The position numbers and the translations under genes were made by a program. DNA of 64,000 nucleotides, from contig CAVUFH010000003.1 of the NCBI GenBank assembly GCA_963740835.1, forward strand, positions 1,116,001-1,180,000, read 5' to 3'. This DNA is from CAVUFH01 sp963740835. GTDB taxonomy: Bacteria; Actinomycetota; Acidimicrobiia; IMCC26256; PALSA-610. The notes beneath the pieces were generated by a model, which was not told the origin of the DNA, ran no database searches, and saw only the letters and a list, made by a program, of their open reading frames with translations. Positions 53,956 through 64,000 of this stretch are shown here, in pieces. How positions within the stretch are numbered: the stretch's first letter is position 1; the number at the start of each line of letters is the position of its first letter.

Positions 53956-53959
<4 letters not shown>
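52547..53959 (+). CDS. Dihydrolipoamide acyltransferase (E2) of a 2-oxoacid dehydrogenase complex
   Basis: 470 residues. One lipoyl domain with EVSTDKVDSEVP (Lys about 44), a very Pro/Ala-rich linker (about 80-145), a peripheral-subunit-binding domain ASPIVRRLITENGLDPAEIRGTG (about 160-195), and the catalytic domain with AWDHRAFDGAYAASF (HRxxDG, about 440). Could serve pyruvate, branched-chain or succinyl substrates; E1 is not in this window, so substrate is open. GTG start, stop overlaps lipBA start (GTGA). Confidence 0.9.
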
Positions 53960-55587
<1,628 letters not shown>

Positions 55588-55624
55588 GTCAGCACTTGCA
55601 GGAGTCGCGCGCCACAATGGGGAC

Positions 55625-56170
55625 ATGGCTGCGACGCTGCCGGCGATCACCACCGAACTCGCGGACTGGCTGCACGCGCAGCCGATGTTCTTCGTCGCGA
55701 CGGCGCCGCGCGACGGGCACGTGAACGTCTCGCCCAAGGGCTACGACACGTTCCGGGTGCTCGGTGAGACGCGTGCTGCGTATCTCGACCTGACGGGCAG
55801 CGGCGTCGAAACGATCGCGCATCTCCGAGAGAACGGTCGGGTCACGTTGATGTGGTGCGCGTTCTCGGGCAACCCGCGCATCTGCCGGGTCTACGGCACC
55901 GGCACCGTGCACGAGCTCGGTTCGGCCGGGTTCGACGCGCTTGCGCCGCACTTCGAACTGCTGCCCGGGTCCCGTGCGATCATCGACGTCGACATCGACC
56001 GCATCTCGACGTCGTGCGGCTACTCGGTACCGCTCATGGACGTCGTCGAGGATCGCGACCGCCTCCAGCGGTGGGCAGAGGCGAAGGGTGAACCGGGGCT
56101 CGTCGAGTATCGCGCCGGCAAGAACGCACAGAGCATCGACGGCCTGCCCGGATTGGGTGCGAACGCATGA
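55625..56170 (+). CDS. Pyridoxamine 5'-phosphate oxidase-fold protein
   Basis: 181 residues, PPOX (split-barrel flavin) fold. FFVATAPRDGHVNVSPKGYDTFRV and YLDLTGSGVETIAHLRENGRVTLM are the FMN strands; C-terminus SCGYSVPLMDVVEDRDRLQRWAEAKGE resembles the PPOX subgroup acting as F420 or flavin oxidoreductases. ATG at 55625, near the end of the upstream operon, overlaps the M24 start (ATGA). Substrate unknown. Confidence 0.82.
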   Translation: MAATLPAITTELADWLHAQPMFFVATAPRDGHVNVSPKGYDTFRVLGETRAAYLDLTGSGVETIAHLRENGRVTLMWCAFSGNPRICRVYGTGTVHELGSAGFDALAPHFELLPGSRAIIDVDIDRISTSCGYSVPLMDVVEDRDRLQRWAEAKGEPGLVEYRAGKNAQSIDGLPGLGANA

Positions 56171-57254
56171 CGTATTCCCAGCGGGTCACGCGCGCGCGAG
56201 CGCGCATGGACGAGCTGGACATCGACGTGCTCCTCCTGTCAGTGGGTGCGGATCTCCCGTACCTCACGGGCTACGACGCGATGCCGCTCGAGCGCCTGAC
56301 GATGTTGGTGTTGCCGCGCGATGGTGACGCGCAGCTCGTCGTGCCGCGCCTGGAAGCGCCGCGCGTCACACTTCAGGACGACGTGTTCGGCATCGTCGCA
56401 TGGGACGAGACCGACGACCCCGTTGCATTGGTCGCGCGCCTCGCCGGTCAGCCGCGGCGGGCCGCGATCGGCGACCAGACCTGGGCACGCTTCGTGCTCG
56501 CGCTCCAGGAAGCGTTGCCGAGTACCACGTTCGTCCCGGCCGCGTCGGTCGTCGGCCCATTGCGGATCGTCAAGGACGACGCCGAGATCGAGGCACTCCG
56601 CCGGGCCGCGGCGCGGTCGACGTGGTCGCCGCCGAGATGCGCGAGCGCCCCTTCCGTGGCCGTAGCGAGCTCGATGTGCACCGCGAGCTCGTAGAACGGA
56701 TGCTCGCCGAAGGGCACGAGCGCGCCAACTTCGCGATCGTCGCCGCCGGTGAGCACGCGGCCAGCCCGCACCACGAGCCGTCCGCCGATCGCGTCATCGT
56801 CGACGGCGACATCGTGCTATGCGACTTCGGCGGCACCATGCAGCACTATTGCTCCGACATCACCCGGATGTTCCACGTCGGCGAACCGGCCACCGAGCTG
56901 CTCGACGCGTACACCGTGCTCGCCGACGCGGAGGAGGCCGGCGTGCGCGCCGCGACGATCGGCACCGCGTGCGAAGCGGTCGACGCCGCCGCGCGCGAGG
57001 TCATCGCGGCCGCGGGCTACGGCGAATACTTCGTCCATCGCGTCGGTCACGGCATCGGATGCGACGCCCACGAGGACCCGTACATGGTGGCCGGCAACGA
57101 CCTGCCGATCGCGCCCGGATACGCGTTCAGCGTCGAGCCGGGCATCTACCTGCCCGGCCGGTTCGGGATGCGGCTCGAGGACATCGTCGTCGCGACCGTG
57201 GACGGCCCGCTCCGCTTGAACGAAGCCGCGCGCGATCTCGTTCTGGTTGCCTGA
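56167..57254 (+). CDS. M24 family Xaa-Pro-type peptidase, frameshifted
   Basis: M24 metallopeptidase (PepQ-like), about 362 residues. ATG at 56167 reads MTYSQRVTRARARMDELDIDVLL, an intact N-terminal creatinase domain up to EALRRAAA; at 56606-56616 one base is missing and the following frame continues VDVVAAEMRERPFRGRSELDVHREL, DFGGTMQHYCSDITRMF, HRVGHGIGCDAHEDPYM and SVEPGIYLPGRFGMRLED, the Asp/His/Glu metal ligands. Ends at 57254. Start overlaps the PPOX stop. Probably sequencing-level frameshift. Confidence 0.83.
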
Positions 57255-57266
57255 GGCCGCCGCAAC

Positions 57267-58119
57267 GTGCAGCTCGACGCCGGAACGTTCCTCCTCCAGC
57301 TCGCCGCGGGCGGGCTGCTGTTCTGCTGGGTCACGACGCGTCGGCGCGAGGTGAGCCTCGGCTACGGCTGGCTGCTACGCAGCATCTACGGCGTCTTCGC
57401 GATCGCGAGCGGTGCGATCCTGCTCGCGAATGACCACGTGAGCGCCGCGATCCCCGCGCTCGTTGCCGGGCTCGCGGCCGCGGCCGCGCTCTGGGTTTCG
57501 GTCGTGCGTCGCGGCGCGGGCATACGCGGGCGGTTGGAGCTGCGCGCTGGCGCGCAAGGCGCGGGTCGCGGCCATGGTCGGTCGCGCGACCGACGAGGAC
57601 GCGCGTGGGGTCGACACCGGCCACGCCGAGTTCCCGCCCGCGCTCGACCTCGTCGCGCCGGTGTTCGCGTTCGCGGGCCTGCTCGCCGCGTCGGAGTTCG
57701 CCGGCGGATCGGTCGCGCTCGCTGCGGCGCGCTTCGTCGTCGGTGCCGCGTTCCTGGGCGCGGTCAGCGACGCGATGCTCCTCGGTCACTGGTACTTGGT
57801 GCAGCCGGGACTGCGGCGCGACGCACTCAAGGAGCTCGTCGTGTGGACCGGGATCCTCTGGCCGTTCGAGGTCGCGGTGTTCCTGTGGCCGACCGGCGTC
57901 GTGCAGATGTTCACCGGCACGGTCGACGACGGCTACAACGGCCTGCTCGCGTGGGTCTGGCTCGTCTGCGCGATCACGACGATCGGCCTCGTTGTCATGA
58001 CGTGGATCGCGCTCCGAGAGCGTTACTACTCCGCGGTGATGGCCGCGACCGGACTGCTCTACCTCGCAATCCTCACCGGCTTCGGTATGGACCTCATCCC
58101 TCGGGCCGTCCTGTCCTGA
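57267..58119 (+). CDS. Polytopic membrane protein of unknown function, probably frameshifted
   Basis: GTG 57267 starts an N-terminal membrane segment (LLQLAAGGLLFCWVTTRR, GVFAIASGAILLAN, AAIPALVAGLAAAAALWVSVV). After about 57500-57580 (CG-rich) the coherent hydrophobic frame switches by +1 to KARVAAMVGRATDEDARGVDTGHAEFPPALDLVAPVFAFAG and on through four more helices to 58119. The junction base could not be placed exactly. About 284 residues as one gene. No family recognised. 12 bp downstream of the peptidase, just before the first nested palindrome. Confidence 0.6.
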
Positions 58120-58123
58120 CGCA

Positions 58124-58174
58124 GGTTTTGGCGACAATCGGCGACCGTGACGGTCGCCATATGTCGCCAAAACC
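58124..58174. repeat. Nested palindrome, left copy
   Basis: 51-bp element with outer arms GGTTTTGGCGACA and TGTCGCCAAAACC (13 bp, perfect) and inner arms GGCGACCG and CGGTCGCC (8 bp) around a TGA loop, 3-nt internal spacers between outer and inner. 48 of 51 bases match the right copy at 59146. Lies between a membrane-protein stop and the AbiEi gene. Confidence 0.85.
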
Positions 58175-58245
58175 GTGCATCGTCCGTCGCTGTCGCACCC
58201 GGTCGCTACGTTCACGCAACTTCCCCACGATCCGGAGGGGAAGCG

Positions 58246-59172
58246 GTGCAAGAGCTCTTGAAGCTGGCGGCCACGCAGCACGGGATCTTCAGTCGCGCGC
58301 AAGCGCACCAACGCGGGGTCAGCGATCGTGTGCTCCAGCGGCGCGTGCGCAGTGGGCTGCTCGATCAGCTGGGTCCGTCGGTTTACCGCGTTGGGGGAGT
58401 TCCAGGGTCGTGGCGCCAGGGTGTGCTCGACGCGTGCTTGGGCGGCGGGCCCGTTTGTGTCGCGTCGCATCGGACCGCGGCGGTGCTGCACGGCTTCGAC
58501 GGGTTCGCGGCCGGAGTGATCGAGGTCACGGTGCCGCGACGAGTGCGGTATCGCCGGCGCGGCATCATCGTCCATCAATCGCTCGACCTCGTTCCGCACG
58601 ACATCACCGAGATCGACGCGATTCCCGTGACAACCTCGGAGCGAGCGCTGATCGATTTGGGCGCCGTGACTGGCTATGAGCGGGTCGAGGACGCGTTCGA
58701 CGGTGCCGAGCGAGATGCCATCGTGGACCGGAACCTCGTGATCGCGCGGCATCAACAGATTCGGCGTCAGGGTCGCAACGGCGTCGGCCCAATGGCGGTC
58801 GTGCTCGACGCTCGTCCGCTCGCGATCCCGCACTCCGTCCTGGAGCGCGCATTTGCCCGGCTCTTGGACTCCGCATGCCTCCCGCCGCCGGCGTTCCAGC
58901 ACCCGGTGCTGCTCGCCAACGGCCGTCGCGCTTTCATCGACGCCGCCTACGTGGAATTCACGCTCGGGTTCGAACTCGACGGTCACGGCTCCCACGCGAC
59001 GCGCGCCCAGCGCGCCGCAGACAACAAGCGCGCGAATGACCTTCGCGACGTCGGCTGGGAGCTACGCCGGTTTACCTACGAAGAGGTCATGCGTGAAGGC
59101 CCCCGCGTCGTCCGAGCCGTGAAGGCGGCACTCGCCACGAAGGGAGGTATCGGCGACAATCGGCGACCGTGA
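58246..59172 (+). CDS. AbiEi-type N-terminal domain protein with DUF559-like C-terminus
   Basis: 308 residues. The N-terminus VQELLKLAATQHGIFSRAQAHQRGV is the winged-helix of type IV AbiEi antitoxins; VYRVGGVPGSWRQGV follows. The C-terminus (about 225-300) has FIDAAYVEFTLGFELDGHGSHATRAQRAADN and LRDVGWELRRFTYEEV, a DUF559/very-short-patch-repair-like nuclease pattern. GTG at 58246 with GGAGG 7 nt upstream; a longer frame begins inside the left palindrome. The last eight codons and stop are made from the right palindrome. No AbiEii partner is nearby. Role as anti-phage or cassette-borne regulator is unknown. Confidence 0.82.
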   Translation: MQELLKLAATQHGIFSRAQAHQRGVSDRVLQRRVRSGLLDQLGPSVYRVGGVPGSWRQGVLDACLGGGPVCVASHRTAAVLHGFDGFAAGVIEVTVPRRVRYRRRGIIVHQSLDLVPHDITEIDAIPVTTSERALIDLGAVTGYERVEDAFDGAERDAIVDRNLVIARHQQIRRQGRNGVGPMAVVLDARPLAIPHSVLERAFARLLDSACLPPPAFQHPVLLANGRRAFIDAAYVEFTLGFELDGHGSHATRAQRAADNKRANDLRDVGWELRRFTYEEVMREGPRVVRAVKAALATKGGIGDNRRP

Positions 59173-59196
59173 CGGTCGCCATTTGTCGCCAAAACC
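59146..59196. repeat. Nested palindrome, right copy
   Basis: Same element as 58124-58174 with three substitutions (two in the left outer arm, GGTATCGGCGACA, one at an internal spacer). Supplies the last eight codons and TGA of the AbiEi gene and ends 6 bp before the convergent metH stop, where it may also act as a terminator. Confidence 0.85.
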
Positions 59197-59202
59197 CGGT
59201 GC

Positions 59203-62200
59203 TCAGATGACGAAGTACTTGGCAGCGGGGTGGGGGACGATGATGGCCGAGGTGCTCTGCTCCGGCACGAGGTGGAGCTCCTCGGTGAGGCTCACTCCGA
59301 TGCGCTCGATCTCGAGCAGCTCGGCCAGCTTCGCCTGCTCCTCGAGATCGGGACAGGCGGGGTAGCCCCACGAGTACCGCGACCCGCGGTACTGCTGGCG
59401 GAACAGGCCGGTGAGCGATGGTCCGTCCTCGTCGGCGAAGCCCCACTCCTCACGGATGCGCCGGTGCCAGAGCTCCGCGAGCGCTTCGGTCATCTCGACA
59501 GAGAGGCCGTGCAGCAACAAGTAGTCCTGGTACTGGTCCGCGGCGAACAGTTCCTTCTCGCGCTCGCTCACGCGCTCGCCCATCGTCACCACGTGGAACC
59601 CTGCGTAGTCGGGCTCGCCCGTGTCGACCGGACGGAAGAAGTCCGAGATGCAGTGGAACGGCGCCTTGCGCTGACGCGGGAACTCGAACCGCAGCCACTC
59701 CTGCGTGCGGGAGTCGTCCTTCCACACAACGAGCGCGTTGCCATCCGAGTTGACGGGGAAGTAACCCCACGCCGCCGCGGGAACGAGCAGGCCCTCCTTG
59801 CGCGCGATGTCGAGCTGGGCGCGCAGCGTCGGACGCAGGCGGGCCTTGAACTCCTCGTCGTTCTCCGGTGTCCCATTGGTCTTCTCGGGACGGAACTGCC
59901 ACTGGTTGCGGAACAGCGCGGTCTCGTTGATGTACGCCGCGATCTCGTCCAGCGAGATGCCCTTGGCCACGCGTGAACCGACGAAAGGCGGTGTGAACAC
60001 CGGCACGTCGATCGCGACATCCGAACGGGCCGGTAGTTCGATCTGGGCGGCGTCGAGCTGCTCGCTCCGGCGCGGCGGCAGCTTGCGGCCCCCTGCTTCG
60101 CGCCCGAACGCGGGGTCGAGGTCGCCGCTCTTCTTCCCCGCCATGAGCGTGTCCATCGTACGCAGCCCTTCGAACGCGTCCTTGCCATAGAAGACGCGAC
60201 CTTCGTAGGTCTCGCGGAGGTCGACCTCGACGTAGTTGCGGGTGAGCGCCGCGCCACCGAGCAGCACCGGCACCTTCTCGGCCAACCCGCGCTCGTTGAG
60301 CTCCTGCAGGTTCTCGCGCATGATGATCGTGCTCTTCACGAGCAGGCCGCTCATGCCGATCGCGTCGGCCTCGACCTCGAGCGCCTTGTCGATCATCTCG
60401 GCGATCGTGATCTTGATGCCGAGGTTGTAGACCATGTAGCCGTTGTTCGTGAGGATGATGTCGACAAGGTTCTTGCCGATGTCGTGGACGTCGCCGCGCA
60501 CGGTCGCGAGCACGACCTTGCCCTTGCCACCCGCGTCGGCCTTCTCCATGTGTGGTTCGAGGTAACCGACGGCGGCCTTCATCGTCTCCGCCGACTGCAG
60601 CACGAACGGAAGCTGCATCTCGCCGGTTGCGAACAGCTCGCCGACCACCTTCATGCCTTCGAGCAGCACGTCGTTGATGATCTCGAGTGCGGGACGCGTC
60701 TGCATCTGCTCGTCGAGGTCGGCTTCGAGGTCGTCGCGGTCGCCGTCGATGATGCGGTGCTTCAGCCGCTCTTCGACCGACCAGCCGGAACGGTCTTCGC
60801 GCTCGATCTCGCTCGCGTCGACGCCTTCGAACAGGGCCATGAACTCGATGAGCGGGTCGTAGTTCTCGGCTCGGCGGTCGTAGATCAGGTCGAGCGCGAC
60901 TTCGCGCTGGCGGTCCTCGATCTTGTGCATCGGCATGATGCGCGCCGCGTGCACGATCGCGGCGTCGAGGCCGGCCTCCCTGCACTCGTGCAGGAACACA
61001 CTGTTCAACACGTGGCGGGCCGCGGGCTTGAGCCCGAACGAGACGTTCGACAAGCCGAGGATCGTCGACGCGCCCGGGAGTTCCACCTTGATCCGGCGGA
61101 TCGCTTCGATCGTCTCCATCGCGTCGCGGCGCAGGTCGTCGTCACCGGTGGAGAGCGGGAACGTGAGCGCGTCGAAGATCAAGTCGGTCGGTTCGATGCC
61201 GTAGCGCTCGATCGCGATGTCGTAGATGCGCTTCGCGACCCGGAGCTTCCAGTCGGCGTCGCGCGCCTGGCCCTCTTCGTCAATGGTGAGGCAGATGACC
61301 GCGGCGCCGTACTCACGCGCGAGCCGGAAGACCCGGTCCATGCGCTTGCCTTCGCCGTCGCCCTCCTCGAGGTTGGCCGAGTTGAGGATCGCCTTGCCGC
61401 CGTGGTGGCGCAGACCGGCTTCGACGACGCCGGGCTCGGTCGAGTCGAACACCAACGGCAGGCTCGCCTGGGTGGCGAACCGGCCCGCGATCTCGTCCAT
61501 GTCGACGGTGCCGTCGCGACCGACGTAGTCGACGCACACGTCGAGGACGTGCGCGCCTTCCTTCACCTGCTCGCGGCCCATGAGCACGCAGGTGTCCCAG
61601 TCGGCCGCGAGCATCGCGTCGCGGAACTTCCGGGACCCGTTCGCGTTGGTGCGTTCACCGACGGCCAGATACGCGAGCTCCTGGTGGAACGGCACGTGTG
61701 AGTAGATCGACGAGCACCCTGGCTCGAACTCAGGAGTGCGGACTTCGGGGACGCGGCGGCCGAGCCGTTCGATGACCGCGCGCAGGTGCGCGGGTGTCGT
61801 GCCGCAGCAGCCACCGACGATGTTCAGGCCGAAGTCGCTCACGAAGCGTTCGTGCGCGTCCGCCAGCAACTCAGGGGTGAGGTCGTAGTGCGTGTGCCCG
61901 TTGACGACCGAAGGCAGACCCGCGTTCGGCAGACATGAAAGGAACGTGCGCCCGTTCTGCGCGAGGTATCGCAGGTGCTCGGTCATCTCGGACGGACCGG
62001 TGGCGCAATTCATCCCGATGACGTCGGGCCGCATCGCTTCGAGCGCAGTGACCGCCGCGCCGATCTCGGTGCCGACGAGCATGCGGCCGGTGGTCTCGAC
62101 GGTCACCTGCACCATGATCGGCACGAGGGTGCCGGCCGCGGCCATCGCCCGGCGAGCGCCGTTGATCGCGGCCTTGGCCTGCAACAGGTCGTAGACCGTC

Positions 62201-62721
62201 TCGATGAGCAGGACGTCGACGCCGCCCGCGAGCAGGCCGACGACCTGCGCTTCGTAGTCGTCCCGGAGGACCTCGTAGCGGATGTGGCCGAGCGAAGGGA
62301 GCTTGGTGCCGGGCCCGATCGACCCGATCACGTACCGGGGCTGGGCGGGGGTGGAGCAGTCGGCCGCGACCTGCTTGGCAATCTCTGCGGCACGGCGGTT
62401 GATCTCGAAGGTCGAGTCCGCGATCTGGTACTCGTTCAGCACGAGCGGGAAGGCGCCGAACGTCGCGGTCTCGACCGCGTCCACGCCCGATTCGAAGTAC
62501 TCCGCGTGCATCTGTGCGATGAGGTCGGGGCGGGTGAGCACCAGGTTCTCGTTGCAACCCTCGAGCGCATGCCCGCCGAAGTCGTCGGGGCCGAGATCCT
62601 GGCCCTGCATCCAGGTCCCGAACGCACCGTCGAAGACGAGGACGCGCTCGCGCAGCGCCTCGAGGAACGCTGACTGCGCGCCACTACCGATCGGCGCCGC
62701 CGCGCCTCGAGGGTCGACCAT
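59203..62721 (-). CDS. metH: Cobalamin-dependent methionine synthase MetH
   Basis: Full-length B12 methionine synthase, 1172 residues, in four modules. Homocysteine domain with zinc Cys in GMNCATGP (about 237) and GGCCGTTP (about 304); pterin domain about 345-600; B12 domain with the cobalt-ligand His in GDVHDIGKN (about 745); AdoMet-activation domain ending GYPACPDLEEQ (about 1121). All key residues are present. Divergent from pepA; no cobalamin riboswitch is visible in the 54-bp upstream gap. Methylates homocysteine using methyltetrahydrofolate. Confidence 0.95.
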   Translation of the reverse strand: MVDPRGAAAPIGSGAQSAFLEALRERVLVFDGAFGTWMQGQDLGPDDFGGHALEGCNENLVLTRPDLIAQMHAEYFESGVDAVETATFGAFPLVLNEYQIADSTFEINRRAAEIAKQVAADCSTPAQPRYVIGSIGPGTKLPSLGHIRYEVLRDDYEAQVVGLLAGGVDVLLIETVYDLLQAKAAINGARRAMAAAGTLVPIMVQVTVETTGRMLVGTEIGAAVTALEAMRPDVIGMNCATGPSEMTEHLRYLAQNGRTFLSCLPNAGLPSVVNGHTHYDLTPELLADAHERFVSDFGLNIVGGCCGTTPAHLRAVIERLGRRVPEVRTPEFEPGCSSIYSHVPFHQELAYLAVGERTNANGSRKFRDAMLAADWDTCVLMGREQVKEGAHVLDVCVDYVGRDGTVDMDEIAGRFATQASLPLVFDSTEPGVVEAGLRHHGGKAILNSANLEEGDGEGKRMDRVFRLAREYGAAVICLTIDEEGQARDADWKLRVAKRIYDIAIERYGIEPTDLIFDALTFPLSTGDDDLRRDAMETIEAIRRIKVELPGASTILGLSNVSFGLKPAARHVLNSVFLHECREAGLDAAIVHAARIMPMHKIEDRQREVALDLIYDRRAENYDPLIEFMALFEGVDASEIEREDRSGWSVEERLKHRIIDGDRDDLEADLDEQMQTRPALEIINDVLLEGMKVVGELFATGEMQLPFVLQSAETMKAAVGYLEPHMEKADAGGKGKVVLATVRGDVHDIGKNLVDIILTNNGYMVYNLGIKITIAEMIDKALEVEADAIGMSGLLVKSTIIMRENLQELNERGLAEKVPVLLGGAALTRNYVEVDLRETYEGRVFYGKDAFEGLRTMDTLMAGKKSGDLDPAFGREAGGRKLPPRRSEQLDAAQIELPARSDVAIDVPVFTPPFVGSRVAKGISLDEIAAYINETALFRNQWQFRPEKTNGTPENDEEFKARLRPTLRAQLDIARKEGLLVPAAAWGYFPVNSDGNALVVWKDDSRTQEWLRFEFPRQRKAPFHCISDFFRPVDTGEPDYAGFHVVTMGERVSEREKELFAADQYQDYLLLHGLSVEMTEALAELWHRRIREEWGFADEDGPSLTGLFRQQYRGSRYSWGYPACPDLEEQAKLAELLEIERIGVSLTEELHLVPEQSTSAIIVPHPAAKYFVI

Positions 62722-62761
62722 CGAGACAGGCTACGTGGTGAGGGCGGGGCACCGGAATCCG

Positions 62762-62767
62762 TAAACT
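62762..62767 (+). promoter_or_regulatory. -10 box TAAACT for pepA
   Basis: TAAACT, 8 nt before the GTG at 62776, leaderless spacing. Confidence 0.4.
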
Positions 62768-62775
62768 CCCGCGCC

Positions 62776-64000
62776 GTGCCACTCACGCCTGCAACGCTGA
62801 CCCCCAAACCCCTCGCGATCGAGTCCAGCGCCACCACCGCCGAGAAGGTGCGCGCCGATCTCCTCGCGGTACCGGTCTTCGCCGATCGGCGCCTGGGTGC
62901 CGGCGCCGAGGTCGTCGCCGCCGCACTCGGCGGTGACCTCTCGGAGTTCATGGAGGAAGCCGACTTCAATGGCAAGCGGGGCGAGACGCTGGCCGTGCCG
63001 ACCCAGGGCAAGCTCGGCGCCAAGGCGGTCATCCTCGTCGGTGTCGGCGACCAGGATGCCTTCGACCTCGACGCGATCCGTCGCGCCGGCGCCGCGCTCG
63101 CGAAGCGAGGCGCGAAGGTCGCACGAGTCGCGACCACGATGCTCGAAGCCGCGCCCGAGTCCCTCGACGTCGGTGCCGCGGCGCAAGCGCTGGCCGAAGG
63201 CGTCCACCTCGGCTCGTACCAGTTCCTCAAGTACAAAGGCGACGCGCCAGCATCCAAGCTGACGCGCGTCGTCGTGCTCGGCCGGGCCAACGCCAAGGTG
63301 AAGGCGGGCCTCGCACGCGGCTCGCGGGTCGCCGCGGCTGTGCGATGGGCACGCGACCTCGTCAACGAGCCGGCCGGCGCGAAGTCCCCCGAGGAGGTAG
63401 CGAACCTCGCCAAGGAAGTCGCGCGGCGCTCGGGGTTGAAGGTCAAGGTCCTCGCCGGGGAGCAGCTCGCGCGCGAGCGCATGGGCGGCGTGATCGGTGT
63501 CGGCCAGGGATCAGAACGGCTGCCGCGTTTCGTGCGCCTCGAGTACGCACCCGCTGGGGCGAAGCAGACGGTCGCGTTCGTCGGCAAGGGCGTTGTGTTC
63601 GATTCGGGGGGTCTCTCGATCAAGACCGCGTCGGGCATGGAGACGATGAAGACCGACATGTCGGGCGGCGCGGCGGTCATCGCGGCGATGTCGGCGCTGA
63701 AGGACCTCGGCGTGAAGGCGCGCGTCATCGGCTACGTCCCCCTCGTGGAGAACATGCCGAGCGGCACGGCGATTCGTCCGGGCGACGTTCTCGAGATGCG
63801 GAACGGCAAGACCGTCGAGGTGCTGAACACGGATGCCGAGGGCCGCTTGATCCTCGCCGACGCGCTGTCGTATGCGGTCGACGAGAAGCCGGACGCGATC
63901 GTCGACCTCGCGACGCTCACCGGCGCGTGCGTGGTCGCGCTCGGTGACAAGGTCGCGGGCCTCATGGGCAGTGACGATGAGTGGGTCGAGCAGGTCGACG
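62776..64000 (+). CDS. pepA: Leucyl aminopeptidase (PepA/M17), 3' end beyond the window
   Basis: Cytosolic M17 aminopeptidase. 408 codons are in the window and the frame is open at the edge, so about 100 C-terminal residues are missing. The metal/catalytic core is visible: GKGVVFDSGGLSIK (about 272) with Lys and Asp ligands, DMSGGAAVIAAM, and the family signature NTDAEGRLILADAL (about 350). GTG start at 62776 after a -10-like TAAACT. Removes N-terminal residues from peptides. Confidence 0.93.
   Translation, partial: MPLTPATLTPKPLAIESSATTAEKVRADLLAVPVFADRRLGAGAEVVAAALGGDLSEFMEEADFNGKRGETLAVPTQGKLGAKAVILVGVGDQDAFDLDAIRRAGAALAKRGAKVARVATTMLEAAPESLDVGAAAQALAEGVHLGSYQFLKYKGDAPASKLTRVVVLGRANAKVKAGLARGSRVAAAVRWARDLVNEPAGAKSPEEVANLAKEVARRSGLKVKVLAGEQLARERMGGVIGVGQGSERLPRFVRLEYAPAGAKQTVAFVGKGVVFDSGGLSIKTASGMETMKTDMSGGAAVIAAMSALKDLGVKARVIGYVPLVENMPSGTAIRPGDVLEMRNGKTVEVLNTDAEGRLILADALSYAVDEKPDAIVDLATLTGACVVALGDKVAGLMGSDDEWVEQVD

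Noticed and set aside
56400..57254. Separate second peptidase gene starting inside the first
   Set aside because: Its N-terminal part before the frame break is unrelated shadow sequence, and the two parts join into one ordinary M24 protein.
57267..58679. A long single frame continuing past 58119
   Set aside because: After the first about 80 residues the frame turns into Arg-rich shadow of the hydrophobic frame that ends at 58119 and then of the AbiEi gene.
62722..62775. Cobalamin riboswitch upstream of metH
   Set aside because: The gap is only 54 bp and holds no B12-box-like sequence; too short for a riboswitch.

Overview
The window is GC-rich DNA with many GTG starts, dense short-gap operons and no recognisable tRNA, rRNA, CRISPR array or transposase. 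Gene content points to a monoderm-type actinobacterium, most likely an uncultured Acidimicrobiia-like member of Actinomycetota: lipoproteins with actinobacterial lipoboxes, a DprE1/DprE2/UbiA decaprenyl-phosphoryl-arabinose module, GT4-rich polysaccharide clusters, PGRP and CAP cell-wall proteins carrying GWDIAR/LDGWGG repeats, FadE-type acyl-CoA dehydrogenase and AbiEi/DUF559 proteins. The class assignment is inference from gene content, not a search.

Layout. 1-3.8 kb: osmoprotectant (OpuC-type) ABC transporter with a divergent ATPase and a substrate-binding protein whose lobes are in swapped order. 3.9-8.4 kb: metallo-hydrolase, GT2, NAD-dependent epimerase, acyl-CoA dehydrogenase behind a TetR-like operator, and an EEP-fold phosphoesterase. 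8.4-33.2 kb: surface polysaccharide region with Wzm/Wzt export ABC transporter, at least four GT4 enzymes, five or more methyltransferases, two large GT-C-like membrane proteins and, embedded in it, three cell-wall proteins with different heads and the same repeat tail. 33.2-38.6 kb: branched-chain amino-acid-type ABC transporter (LivHMGF plus a convergent LivK). 38.7-41.3 kb: small hydrolases and DUF1802 with a 23-bp tandem array. 41.3-50.8 kb: a minus-strand cell-envelope operon reading flippase, UbiA (DPPR synthase), DprE1, DprE2, HAD-IB phosphatase, three GT4 enzymes and an NDP-sugar epimerase. 50.9-58.1 kb: a tiny membrane peptide, lipoamide dehydrogenase, E2 acyltransferase, a LipB-LipA fusion, PPOX-fold protein, M24 peptidase and a membrane protein. 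58.1-59.2 kb: an AbiEi/DUF559 gene framed by two near-identical nested palindromes. 59.2-64 kb: MetH and a leucyl aminopeptidase that runs off the end.

How it works together. Two glycan systems dominate: an ABC-exported, methyl-decorated polysaccharide (8.4-33.2 kb) and a decaprenyl-linked arabinose/flippase route (41.3-50.8 kb). The lipoylation genes form a compact unit that makes and charges the E2 lipoyl domain.

Quality caveat. Seven otherwise well-conserved genes contain one or two 1-2 bp frame breaks, nearly all in CG-alternating or C-run tracts. They are annotated here as whole frameshifted genes; sequencing or assembly error is the simplest explanation, but two adjacent glycosyltransferases broken in (CG)n runs could also reflect slippage. 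Recurrent TANNNT boxes 6-9 nt upstream of start codons suggest many leaderless transcripts.
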